Shown here one piece after another: positions 27,612 through 34,878 of a stretch of 64,000 nucleotides of DNA. The notes under the pieces are model-generated. The model had not been told where the DNA came from and searched no databases. It worked only from the letters and a program-made list of their open reading frames with translations. Position 1 is the first letter of the stretch. Every line of letters begins with the position of its first letter. A program made the position numbers and the translations under genes. The stretch comes from Microbacterium murale (GTDB lineage Bacteria > Actinomycetota > Actinomycetes > Actinomycetales > Microbacteriaceae), in NCBI RefSeq assembly GCF_014635185.1, contig NZ_BMCM01000005.1, positions 62,001 to 126,000 of the forward strand, written 5' to 3'.

Positions 27612-28640
27612 ATGTCCGAAGACAGCGCCCACAACGCCAGGATCCACTGGTTCGCACGTTTGGAGCACCGCCTGCACGTCTGGCGTGAGAGCCGAGCGCG
27701 TCGTCGTGGACGCACCGCGACCGTACTGCCCTTCGCCGGATACGGCGGCACCGGCTGGGTTCGTGTCGTCGGCAGGGTGCTGATCGTGCCGCCGCAACGC
27801 CGTACCGAGAGCGGCGAGTACGCCAGTGTGCGCGGTTGGCGCAGCTTCGTCGGCATCCCCGTCAGCTTCGCGAGCGTGCGGATCACGATCGCCGGTCGTG
27901 TGCACGAGGTCGTCGCCGATCGCGGCGGCGTGGTCGACACCGTGATCGACGCCGAACTCCCCTCCGGATGGCAGAAGTTCACGATGTCGGTGGAGGGTCA
28001 GGAGCCGGTCGAAGCCACCGCCTTCATCGTCGGCGACGAGGTGGACTTCGGAGTGCTGTCCGACATCGACGACACCGTGATGGTGACCGCTCTCCCTCGC
28101 CCGTTCATCGCCGCGTGGAACTCGTTCGTCGTCGACGAGCATGCGCGTCTGCCCGTTCCCGGTATGGCCGTGCTGCTCGAGCAGCTGATGCGACAGCATC
28201 CCGGCGCCCCGATGATCTACCTCTCCACCGGAGCGTGGAACGTGGCGCCCACGCTCAGCCGTTTCATGAGCCGGCACCTGTTCCCGACCGGATCCATGCT
28301 CCTCACCGACTGGGGACCGACGCATGACCGCTGGTTCCGCAGCGGTCGTGAGCACAAGCTCACCAACCTGCGCCGCCTCGCTGCCGAGTTCCCGCACGTA
28401 CGGTGGCTTCTGATCGGCGATGACGGACAGCACGACGAATCCATCTACACCGAGTTCATGCAGGAGCACCCCGATTCCGTCGCAGGGGTCGCGATCCGCC
28501 AGCTGTCCCCCGCAGAGGCGATCCTCGCCGGTGGGCGCTCCGAATCCGACGACCACTCCGACGACGCCGCACCGTGGGTCGCGGCATCGGACGGCGCAGG
28601 GCTCCGCGAGCGCCTCACCGACACGGGCATCCTGCACTGA
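27612..28640 (+). CDS. App1-family (DUF2183) phosphatase domain protein
   Basis: A 342-residue cytoplasmic protein. The conserved HAD-like catalytic motif DIDDTV is near residue 152 (VDFGVLSDIDDTVMVTA), followed by MIYLSTGAWNV, PTGSMLLTDWGPT and WLLIGDDGQHDESIY, all features of the App1 phosphatidate-phosphatase catalytic domain. The N-terminal half carries a basic stretch and a beta-rich region (RVVGRVLIVPPQR). In yeast App1 dephosphorylates phosphatidic acid; the bacterial substrate is not established. Start is ATG 27612 or GTG 27609. It is in an operon with DedA, which suggests a lipid or envelope role. Confidence 0.87.
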   Translation: MSEDSAHNARIHWFARLEHRLHVWRESRARRRGRTATVLPFAGYGGTGWVRVVGRVLIVPPQRRTESGEYASVRGWRSFVGIPVSFASVRITIAGRVHEVVADRGGVVDTVIDAELPSGWQKFTMSVEGQEPVEATAFIVGDEVDFGVLSDIDDTVMVTALPRPFIAAWNSFVVDEHARLPVPGMAVLLEQLMRQHPGAPMIYLSTGAWNVAPTLSRFMSRHLFPTGSMLLTDWGPTHDRWFRSGREHKLTNLRRLAAEFPHVRWLLIGDDGQHDESIYTEFMQEHPDSVAGVAIRQLSPAEAILAGGRSESDDHSDDAAPWVAASDGAGLRERLTDTGILH

Positions 28641-28644
28641 CGAC

Positions 28645-29595
28645 ATGACTGCTCCAGTCCTTGATCGCGCGACGTGGTCCGATCGCGAACGCCTGCACCA
28701 CGAGCGCGCGGATGCGCTGACCGCCGCGCACCGCGAACGTGCGGCACGGGGCGAGAAGCATCCGGTCTGGGATTTCCTCTTCACCTACTACTCGTATTCG
28801 CCCTCGCAGCTGCGCCGTTGGCACCCAGGAGCCGGAGCTCAGCTCGAGGACGCCGCAGAACGCCTCGACTGGCGCTGGTACGCCGCCGGATCGACCCCCG
28901 GCTCCGCCGTGCCGGACGCTGCCCCCTTCGCACGCGAGAAGGCCGCACTCGCGGATCTCATCGAGCGGATGCTGCGCCGCACCGCCGCCCGCCCCGGTCA
29001 GTTCGGCTGCTTCGGCCTGCACGAATGGGCCATGGTCTATCGAGAGCGCGAGCACCGCCACACCGCCCCGCTGCGGCTCGGACAGGACGGCACGGATGCC
29101 GTCGTGGAGGCGCACGACCTGCGCTGCACGCACTTCGACGCGTTCCGCTTCTTCACGCCGGACGCCGTGCCGCGCAATCGCCGGCCACTCAGCCGCGAGG
29201 ATCAGCCGTCGCTCGAGCAGCCGGGGTGTCTGCACGCCGGCATGGACCTTTACAAGTGGGCCATGAAGCTCGGCCCGCTCGTGCCGGGCGAGTTGCTGCT
29301 CGACGCGTTCGAGCTGGCCCGCGACATTCGCCTGCTCGATATGGAGGCCGCGCCCTACGACCTGTCCGCGTGGGGCGTCGTGCCCGTCCCCATCGAGCAG
29401 GCCGACGGCAAGGCCGAGTACGTACGTCGCCAGCGCGAGTTCGCCGAACGCGGCAATGATCTGCGCAGGCAGCTGCTGACGGCGTGGCTCGGTGCGGGTC
29501 AGGGCGCGGGCGTGCAGTCCGCGCAGGGCGCCCAGACGGCGCCGGATGCCGCGCGCTCCAGTCGCAGCGCCATGACCCGCTCCGCCGCGTCCTGA
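28645..29595 (+). CDS. Conserved protein of the type labelled 3-methyladenine DNA glycosylase
   Basis: A 316-residue protein with the conserved HPVWDFLFTYYSYSPSQLRRW and GCFGLHEWAMVY blocks, and CTHFDAFRFFTPDA and PGCLHAGMDLYKWA further on. Actinobacterial proteins with these blocks are commonly labelled 3-methyladenine DNA glycosylase, but I see no helix-hairpin-helix or Mag-type motif that proves this, so the function is unsettled. ATG is 4 bp after the App1 stop, so it belongs to the same transcript. The last 97 bp overlap the convergent GH3 gene; the Ala/Gln-rich tail there is probably not structural. Confidence 0.75.
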   Translation: MTAPVLDRATWSDRERLHHERADALTAAHRERAARGEKHPVWDFLFTYYSYSPSQLRRWHPGAGAQLEDAAERLDWRWYAAGSTPGSAVPDAAPFAREKAALADLIERMLRRTAARPGQFGCFGLHEWAMVYREREHRHTAPLRLGQDGTDAVVEAHDLRCTHFDAFRFFTPDAVPRNRRPLSREDQPSLEQPGCLHAGMDLYKWAMKLGPLVPGELLLDAFELARDIRLLDMEAAPYDLSAWGVVPVPIEQADGKAEYVRRQREFAERGNDLRRQLLTAWLGAGQGAGVQSAQGAQTAPDAARSSRSAMTRSAAS

Positions 29596-30704
29596 AGACG
29601 ATCGGCCGGCAGCGTGCCGGCCTCGACGGCCGCGGCGATACCGGCCGCGAGCTGCCCGGCTGTCTCGGGCGTGGAGTGGGCGATGGTCATCACCAGGTCG
29701 TTGCCGGCCGCGATCGCAGCCACAGCGTTGCCGACCGGATCGGCATATTCGGGGATGCCGGTGGACTGCAGCATGCCCAGGTCGTCCGTGACCATCACTC
29801 CGTCGAAGCCCAGGTCTTCACGGGCGATCTCGTGCCAGCGGGCCGAGAGGGAAGCGGGTTGCGCGTCGACCGCCGCGTAGTCGAGGTGGCCGAACATGAG
29901 CATTGAGGCCCCGGCGTCGATGCCGGCGACGAACGGCAGGGCGTCGCTCCGCTGCCACTCCTCCAGCGACTTGTCGGTACGCGGGATCAACGAATGCGAA
30001 TCGCCGGGCGCGGCTCCGTGACCGGGGAAGTGCTTCAGTGTCGACGCGACGAACGGCTCTTCGGCGGTGACGGCCGCCGCAACCCGATCCGCTGCCGCTG
30101 TCGGGTCGGCGCCGAGCGAGCGCCCGTAGATGAATGATGACGTGTCCGCCGTCGTGTCGGCGATGACGCCGAAGTTCACATTCGCACCGCCTCGTGCCAC
30201 GAGCGAGGCTCGGGCGGCGAATGCGGCTGCCGTGTCGGCGGCCGGTCGGTCCTTCAGCACCGACGATGCGGGGAACTGATCCCATGGCAGCCGCGAGACG
30301 TATCCGCCCTCCTGATCGATCGCGACCAGCGGGGGCAGCGCGGGATCCACCGTCAGAGAGGCCGTCACGGCCCGGAGTGCGGCCTCATCGGCCGGGATGT
30401 TCGCTCCCATCAGGATGAAGCCGCCGAGCGCGCTCTCGGCCATGTACGAGGAAAGCACCGCCGGGTCAGTGGACGGGATGTGTCCCATGACGACGTTGGA
30501 TGCCTGCTGCGCGGTGCTCATATCTGACACGATCTTCACCGCACGCGCGGCCGGGCCACCGGCATCCGATGGTTCGACCACGGTGGGACGCGGGCCTGCC
30601 GAGCCCGGGGCCGCCGAAGCCGCTCCCGTCGAGATGAGCAGGACGGAGATGGCGAGTGCACTCACCGAAGCCGCGGCAACCCGCACCGGGAGATGACGGC
30701 GCAT
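29499..30704 (-). CDS. Secreted GH3 beta-N-acetylglucosaminidase (NagZ-like)
   Basis: A 401-residue exported hydrolase. A Sec-type signal peptide (hydrophobic run SALAISVLLI, cleavage after ASA near residue 32) precedes a single GH3 catalytic barrel. KHFPGHG followed closely by GDSHS is the NagZ catalytic His/Asp loop, and VMVTDDLGM holds the nucleophile Asp; AIDQEGGYVSRL is also characteristic. It likely trims N-acetylglucosamine from cell-wall muropeptides outside the membrane. Start ATG lies 6 nt after a TAGGGT box. Confidence 0.9.
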   Translation of the reverse strand: MRRHLPVRVAAASVSALAISVLLISTGAASAAPGSAGPRPTVVEPSDAGGPAARAVKIVSDMSTAQQASNVVMGHIPSTDPAVLSSYMAESALGGFILMGANIPADEAALRAVTASLTVDPALPPLVAIDQEGGYVSRLPWDQFPASSVLKDRPAADTAAAFAARASLVARGGANVNFGVIADTTADTSSFIYGRSLGADPTAAADRVAAAVTAEEPFVASTLKHFPGHGAAPGDSHSLIPRTDKSLEEWQRSDALPFVAGIDAGASMLMFGHLDYAAVDAQPASLSARWHEIAREDLGFDGVMVTDDLGMLQSTGIPEYADPVGNAVAAIAAGNDLVMTIAHSTPETAGQLAAGIAAAVEAGTLPADRLQDAAERVMALRLERAASGAVWAPCADCTPAP

Positions 30705-30710
30705 GCCTCC

Positions 30711-30716
30711 ACCCTA
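30711..30716 (-). promoter_or_regulatory. -10 box of the GH3 gene (leaderless)
   Basis: Minus strand TAGGGT, 6 nt (GGAGGC), ATG at 30704. The GGAGG is too close to the start to act as a Shine-Dalgarno site. Confidence 0.5.
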
Positions 30717-30767
30717 CGTCCTGGCTCTGACTCCCGACATGCTTGAATATCTGCGGAGAGGACCCAC

Positions 30768-31316
30768 ATGTCGACACCGCACGTCCAGCCCGCGAACTGG
30801 TATCCGGATCCGTCTGGAGCACAGTTCCTGCGTTACTGGGACGGTGCCGCGTGGACCGGGCACACCCGGCCGGCACCGAATTCGGTGGTCCCCGCACCTG
30901 CCCCGATGCTGCTCTACCCCCAGCAGAGCTCGGCCGTCATCCCCGTCGGGGTGTGGCGCGGGCCGGCGGATTCCCGACCGCTCGTGCGCAACATGTTCGA
31001 CGCCGTGCGCGTCTGCGTGCAGAAGTATGCGCGCTTCGACGGCCGTGCGAGCCGCCCGGCGTTCTGGTACGCCGAGCTCGCCTCGCTGATCGTCGCGTTC
31101 GCCGCGATCCTCGTGGTCTGGATCCCGATCGTCGGCTGGCTGGCGCTGTTCGCGCTATGGGTGTTCGCGATGGCGTCGATCGTGCCACTGCTCGCCGTGA
31201 CGGTCAGGCGTCTGCGTGATGCGGGCTTCCACTGGGCGTGGATCTTCATCTGCTTCGCCCCGTTCGGCAGCATCGCGCTGCTGATCATGTGCGCGCAGCC
31301 GTCGAAGCATCCCTAG
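30768..31316 (+). CDS. DUF2510-DUF805 membrane protein
   Basis: A 182-residue protein. The N-terminal DUF2510 module reads NWYPDPSGAQFLRYWDGAAW (the W-W pattern of that short actinobacterial domain). The C-terminal DUF805 domain starts KYARFDGRASRPAFWYAEL and has about four membrane segments with RRLRDAGFHWAWIF. DUF805 proteins are inner-membrane proteins of unknown role. Ribosome binding site GGAGAGG. Monocistronic, convergent with the next gene. Confidence 0.88.
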   Translation: MSTPHVQPANWYPDPSGAQFLRYWDGAAWTGHTRPAPNSVVPAPAPMLLYPQQSSAVIPVGVWRGPADSRPLVRNMFDAVRVCVQKYARFDGRASRPAFWYAELASLIVAFAAILVVWIPIVGWLALFALWVFAMASIVPLLAVTVRRLRDAGFHWAWIFICFAPFGSIALLIMCAQPSKHP

Positions 31317-31334
31317 CCGGCGCCATCGCGCGGC

Positions 31335-31991
31335 TCAGCGCGCCAACGCCACCTCGATGGGTTCTGCGGTCTCAGCGGTCCCGTTGCCGAAGCGGATCGT
31401 GCGGCCGATCGTCAGCGGCTCGTTGAGAGCCGCGACGATCACAGCTGCCACGTCGGCGCGCGACACCGCTCCGCGATCCTCCGGATCCAACTCGATGCGG
31501 CCGGTCGGCTCGTCGAGTGTGAGCGCGCCTGGCCCGAGGATCGTGCCATCGAGTTGCGTGCCGCGCAGATGCTCGTCGGCTGCCCACTTCGCATCGGCGT
31601 AGGCGAAGAACGAGTCGTCCTTCGGCACGCCATGGTCGGCCTTCGAACCGAGCCAGGAGACCATCAGGTAGCGGCGCACACCGGCGAGCGGGGCGGCGTA
31701 CATCGTACGTATCGCCGCGTCGCGATCCACCGCGTACGTGCGCTCAGGATCCCCGCCGCCCGCGCCGGCCGACCACACGATGGCGTCGTGGCCACGGATG
31801 ATCTCAGCGAGTGATGCGGCATCCATCGTCTCGACGTCGCCGACCAGCGCAGTCGCGCCCGCGGTCTCGACATCGGCGATGTGCTGCGGGTTACGGATGA
31901 CGGCGGTCACCTCGTCGCCGTTCGCGACGAGCAGCGGCGCGAGGAGGCGGGCGATGCGGCCGTGGCCGCCGAAGACGATGATGCGGGACAT
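31335..31991 (-). CDS. NAD(P)-binding atypical short-chain dehydrogenase/epimerase-like protein
   Basis: A 218-residue Rossmann protein of the NAD(P)H-binding (NmrA/SDR_a5) group. The glycine-rich loop is FGGHGRIARLLAPLL near the N-terminus; VGDVETMDAASLAEII is the strand-4 region. It lacks the classical YxxxK, like other atypical SDRs of this size. It probably senses or reduces with NADP(H); substrate unknown. Good ribosome binding site (AGGAGATCC). Stands alone. Confidence 0.85.
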   Translation of the reverse strand: MSRIIVFGGHGRIARLLAPLLVANGDEVTAVIRNPQHIADVETAGATALVGDVETMDAASLAEIIRGHDAIVWSAGAGGGDPERTYAVDRDAAIRTMYAAPLAGVRRYLMVSWLGSKADHGVPKDDSFFAYADAKWAADEHLRGTQLDGTILGPGALTLDEPTGRIELDPEDRGAVSRADVAAVIVAALNEPLTIGRTIRFGNGTAETAEPIEVALAR

Positions 31992-32125
31992 GAGGATCTC
32001 CTGTCAGACGGCTCGGACTCCAGGCTATCCGCCCGAGGTCACTGACGGGCGGATCCTGCACCATAGAATCTGGGAAGCGCGCGCACGCTGCGATCAGCGT
32101 GTTGCGGGTTGGATCAGGAGAGCAC

Positions 32126-33151
32126 ATGATCGAGCGGGAGATCACCACGCCGGTGTCACTCACCGGGGCCGACGGCGAGCTGAATCCTGCAGCGCTCGGA
32201 TGGACGCGCACGCCGCTGCACGACACATCGGGCATTCCTGGCCGCGGGCATCGGGGGCGCAACAAGCGCTGGGAGTACTGGGCAGTGATGACGCCCACGC
32301 ACGTCGTCGCACTGACCGTGTCGTGCATCGACTATCTCTCCCTGCATTCCGTGTGGGTGCTCGATCGCACCACCCGAGAGGCGATCGACACCACCGTCCT
32401 CTCCCCCGGCGGACGCAGCGCGACGCTGCCGGCCTCACTCGGAGACGGCCCCGCCAGAGCGCGCACTCGCAAGGTCACGCTCGATATCGACGAGGTCGAC
32501 GAAGGCACGAGGCTGCGGGGCGTCGCCCCGCGTGTCCGCTTCGACATCACCGCGACACGACCCGCCGGTCACGAGTCGCTGGGCGTCGTCGTGCCGTGGC
32601 GGCGCAGCGGACGCACCGGACGCTCCCAGTACCGGGGCTTCCAGTACACGGTCAAGGATGTCGCGCGCCCGGCGCACGGCACGCTCACGCTCGATGGAAC
32701 GCCCGTCGACGTGCCGACGGGCAGTTGGGCGGTGCTCGACCACGGCCGCGGCCGCTGGCCGTATCAGGTGTGGTGGAACTGGGCGGCAGGCAGCGGCGTC
32801 GTCAACGGCCGCACGATCGGGCTGCAGCTCGGGTCGAAGTGGACCGACGGCTCAGGCGCAACCGAGAACGCCGTCGTCGTCGACGGGCATCTGTCGAAGA
32901 TCAGCGAAGAGCTCGTCTGGGACTACGATCCGTCCGACTGGATGAGGCCATGGCGCGTACGCGGTGATCATGCCGATCTGACGTTCACCCCGTTCCACAA
33001 CAAGCACTCGCGCACGAACGCCCTCGTGATCGCGACCCGCACGGACCAGCTGTTCGGCACCTGGACGGGATGGGTTCTCGACTCCGCGGGTGAGCGTGTG
33101 TCCGTCGATGGCATCGAGGGATGGGCTGAGGACGTGCTCAACCGCTGGTGA
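32126..33151 (+). CDS. DUF2804 family protein
   Basis: A 341-residue cytoplasmic protein with the DUF2804 layout: early ITTPVSLTGADGELNPAALG, RNKRWEYWAV, FQYTVKDVARPAHG and the conserved WNWAAGSG and HNKHSRTNALVI blocks. Beta-rich, with no catalytic motif I can name. An ATG at 32099 is also in frame, but AGGAGAGCAC before 32126 sets the start. TAGAAT at 32066 is a possible -10 box. The tail overlaps the convergent monooxygenase gene by 14 bp. Confidence 0.82.
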   Translation: MIEREITTPVSLTGADGELNPAALGWTRTPLHDTSGIPGRGHRGRNKRWEYWAVMTPTHVVALTVSCIDYLSLHSVWVLDRTTREAIDTTVLSPGGRSATLPASLGDGPARARTRKVTLDIDEVDEGTRLRGVAPRVRFDITATRPAGHESLGVVVPWRRSGRTGRSQYRGFQYTVKDVARPAHGTLTLDGTPVDVPTGSWAVLDHGRGRWPYQVWWNWAAGSGVVNGRTIGLQLGSKWTDGSGATENAVVVDGHLSKISEELVWDYDPSDWMRPWRVRGDHADLTFTPFHNKHSRTNALVIATRTDQLFGTWTGWVLDSAGERVSVDGIEGWAEDVLNRW

Positions 33152-34244
33152 CGTCTGCGGTCAGTTCAGGGTCGCGCGACGCCGCGCCCATCGCCGTGGA
33201 GAGAGCGCGCTGCACCCCCTTCGCAGCGCTGCGGCCGGCGCGGTTCGCGCCGATCGTGCTCGCCGAAGGTCCGTATCCGACCAGCTGAACGCGCGGATCC
33301 TCGACCGCCGCGGTTCCCCGACCGTTGCGGTCGAGCTGGATGCCGCCCGCCGCGCTACGCAGATGCAGGGGTGCGAGATGAGCGATCGCCGGACGGAAGC
33401 CGGTCGCCCACAGGATCGCGTCGACCTGTTCGAATGAGCCGTCCGACCAGCGCACGCCGTCGGGCTCGATCCGTGCGAACATCGCTCGGCGGTCGGCGTA
33501 TGCGCCGAGTCGCTCGGCCTCGCGCTCCTGGGCACGCAGCATGAGGCCGGTGACGCCGACCACGCTCTGCGGCGGGAGGCCCTGGGCGACTCGCTGCTCG
33601 ACGAGCGCCACAGCAGCGGCGCCGGCCTCGGGCGTGAAGTCATCGTCGCGCCAGATCGGCTCGCGGCGGGTCGCCCACAGCGTCTCGGTGATCGGCGCGA
33701 GCGCGCCGAGGAACTGCACGGCGGATGCTCCGCCGCCGACGACCAGCACCCGCTTGCCGCGGAAGTGCTCCGGACCCGGGTAGTCGACGGTGTGCAGCTG
33801 CTCTCCGACGAATGTCTCCATCCCCGGATAGTGCGGCAGGAACGGCTGCGTCCAGGTTCCGGTGGCATTGACGATGGTGCGGGTGCGCCATTCGCGGTCG
33901 CCCGCGTGGACCACGAGAATCCCGTCGTCATCGGTGACCGAGTCGACGTGGACGGGTCGGATGATGGGGAGATCGTGCGTGCGCTCGTAATCTGCGAAGG
34001 ATGCCGGAACCACGGCGTTCGCGCGCTTCGTGTCGCGGGCCGGGGGTGTGGATCCCGGCAGCTCGGCGACACCATGCACGTCGTTCATCGTCAACGCATC
34101 CCAGCGATGCTGCCATGCACCACCCGGCGTCGTGTTCGCATCGAGCACGACATGATCGATGCCGAGGCGCGTGAGATGAAAGGAGGTGGAGAGACCGGCC
34201 TGTCCTGCACCGATCACGATGCTCTCCAAGATCTGCATATCCAT
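33138..34244 (-). CDS. FAD/NADPH-dependent flavin-containing monooxygenase-like protein
   Basis: A 368-residue flavoprotein. The first dinucleotide fold is VIGAGQAGLSTSFHL (FAD) and the second VVGGGASAVQFL (NADPH). PGGAWQHRWDAL and ATGFRPAIAHL are typical of the CzcO/YdaH-like flavin monooxygenases associated with small-molecule or cation resistance. Likely oxidises a small organic substrate; identity unknown. Start ATG 34244 follows TATGCG by 5 nt. Confidence 0.85.
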   Translation of the reverse strand: MDMQILESIVIGAGQAGLSTSFHLTRLGIDHVVLDANTTPGGAWQHRWDALTMNDVHGVAELPGSTPPARDTKRANAVVPASFADYERTHDLPIIRPVHVDSVTDDDGILVVHAGDREWRTRTIVNATGTWTQPFLPHYPGMETFVGEQLHTVDYPGPEHFRGKRVLVVGGGASAVQFLGALAPITETLWATRREPIWRDDDFTPEAGAAAVALVEQRVAQGLPPQSVVGVTGLMLRAQEREAERLGAYADRRAMFARIEPDGVRWSDGSFEQVDAILWATGFRPAIAHLAPLHLRSAAGGIQLDRNGRGTAAVEDPRVQLVGYGPSASTIGANRAGRSAAKGVQRALSTAMGAASRDPELTADVTSG

Positions 34245-34249
34245 GACAA

Positions 34250-34255
34250 CGCATA
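34250..34255 (-). promoter_or_regulatory. Possible -10 box of the monooxygenase gene
   Basis: Minus strand TATGCG, 5 nt, ATG (34244). No Shine-Dalgarno is seen, so a leaderless start is plausible. Confidence 0.35.
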
Positions 34256-34376
34256 CATCGACGAGAGTGTTCCCGTCTTCCCCTGTTCCCGGGCACGAGT
34301 TCCGCCTCGATTGGCGGTGGCCGCTTCGCGTGTTGTATTCTTTTCAAGTTGCCCCGCTCACCCGGGGTGCGAAGAT

Positions 34377-34452
34377 GGGCCTGTGGCGCAGCTGGTAGCG
34401 CACCTGCATGGCATGCAGGGGGTCAGGGGTTCGAGTCCCCTCAGGTCCACCA
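34377..34452 (+). tRNA. tRNA-Ala (anticodon GGC)
   Basis: Full cloverleaf. The acceptor stem is GGGCCTG with CAGGTCC (one G-T pair). The anticodon stem CCTGC/GCAGG encloses the 7-nt loop ATGGCAT, giving anticodon GGC. The T arm contains GGTTCGAGTCC, and CCA is encoded at 34450-34452. It reads GCC and GCT alanine codons. A perfect terminator follows. No integrase or duplicated 3' end is nearby, so it is not a used attachment site here. Confidence 0.97.
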
Positions 34453-34453
34453 G

Positions 34454-34483
34454 AAGAAGCCCTCGGGAAACCGAGGGCTTCTT
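34454..34483 (+). terminator. Rho-independent terminator of tRNA-Ala
   Basis: A perfect 13-bp stem (AAGAAGCCCTCGG with CCGAGGGCTTCTT) closed by a GAAA tetraloop, starting 2 nt after the tRNA CCA end. Confidence 0.93.
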
Positions 34484-34534
34484 GCGTTGCTGGCCCGTGT
34501 TCCGCCTGAAATCGGCAGCTCCCTGGGAACTTGC

Positions 34535-34540
34535 TATGGT
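34535..34540 (+). promoter_or_regulatory. -10 box of the symporter transcript
   Basis: TATGGT preceded by TTGC; 7 nt later comes the ATG of the first mini-ORF, the same geometry as the leaderless genes in this window. Transcription from here would give a 5' leader of roughly 330 nt. Confidence 0.4.
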
Positions 34541-34547
34541 GGAAAGG

Positions 34548-34565
34548 ATGCTCGTGCATGCATGA
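34548..34565 (+). CDS. Putative leaderless leader peptide 1 (5 residues)
   Basis: ATG-CTC-GTG-CAT-GCA-TGA, encoding MLVHA, begins 7 nt after a -10 box and would be translated from the very end of the transcript. Its stop overlaps the next mini-ORF start (ATGA). Only position and overlap support it. Confidence 0.3.
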   Translation: MLVHA

Positions 34566-34606
34566 GCAGGGAGCGCACTGTGTGCTCTCACGCGACGCGC
34601 GCCTGA
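34562..34606 (+). CDS. Putative leader peptide 2 (14 residues)
   Basis: Encodes MSRERTVCSHATRA. Its ATG overlaps the stop of leader peptide 1 by 4 nt, implying coupled translation. Its TGA lies exactly in the 6-nt loop of a perfect GCGCGC hairpin, so a ribosome at the stop would open the stem. This is suggestive of an attenuation or coupling device for the symporter gene; function is inferred. Confidence 0.3.
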   Translation: MSRERTVCSHATRA

Positions 34607-34878
34607 CTGCGCGCCCACCGCGATCATTCGAATCCCGCTGAGGATGCGCCGACGTTCGGCGTGCCCGGAACGCGGACGACCGGAAAGGAGCCGCACCCCG
34701 GGCCTCTCGTCTGTGCGCTGCCATGCGCCTCAGTGGTCCAGGTTCGTTCGCCATGCTGACAGCACCAGATCGCTCGACGTCCATTCAACCACTGACCTCC
34801 CTCTCCCCTACTTAGCGGGCACTTTCTCCTTCGACCAGCGGCTCTGCCGCATCAAAGACGAGAAAGTGAGAACACCCG

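Larger units (their letters stand above)
34484..34878 (+). promoter_or_regulatory. Long leader region of the symporter gene
   Basis: A 395-bp stretch with no ordinary gene between the tRNA terminator and the symporter start. It has a -10-like TATGGT at 34535-34540, two overlapping mini-ORFs (34548-34606), a near-palindrome GCTCGTGCATGCATGAGC at 34550-34567, and a GCGCGC/GCGCGC hairpin at 34597-34614. A second G+C-rich structured stretch runs to about 34710. I could not match it to a named riboswitch class. Confidence 0.5.

Noticed and set aside
34377-34452. tRNA-Ala as an integration site of a genomic island
   Set aside because: No integrase, no duplicated tRNA 3' end and no change in gene character next to it.
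34484-34878. Known riboswitch in the symporter leader
   Set aside because: I looked for TPP, cobalamin, glycine, SAM and guanidine-type core sequences and found none; only mini-ORFs and hairpins can be supported.
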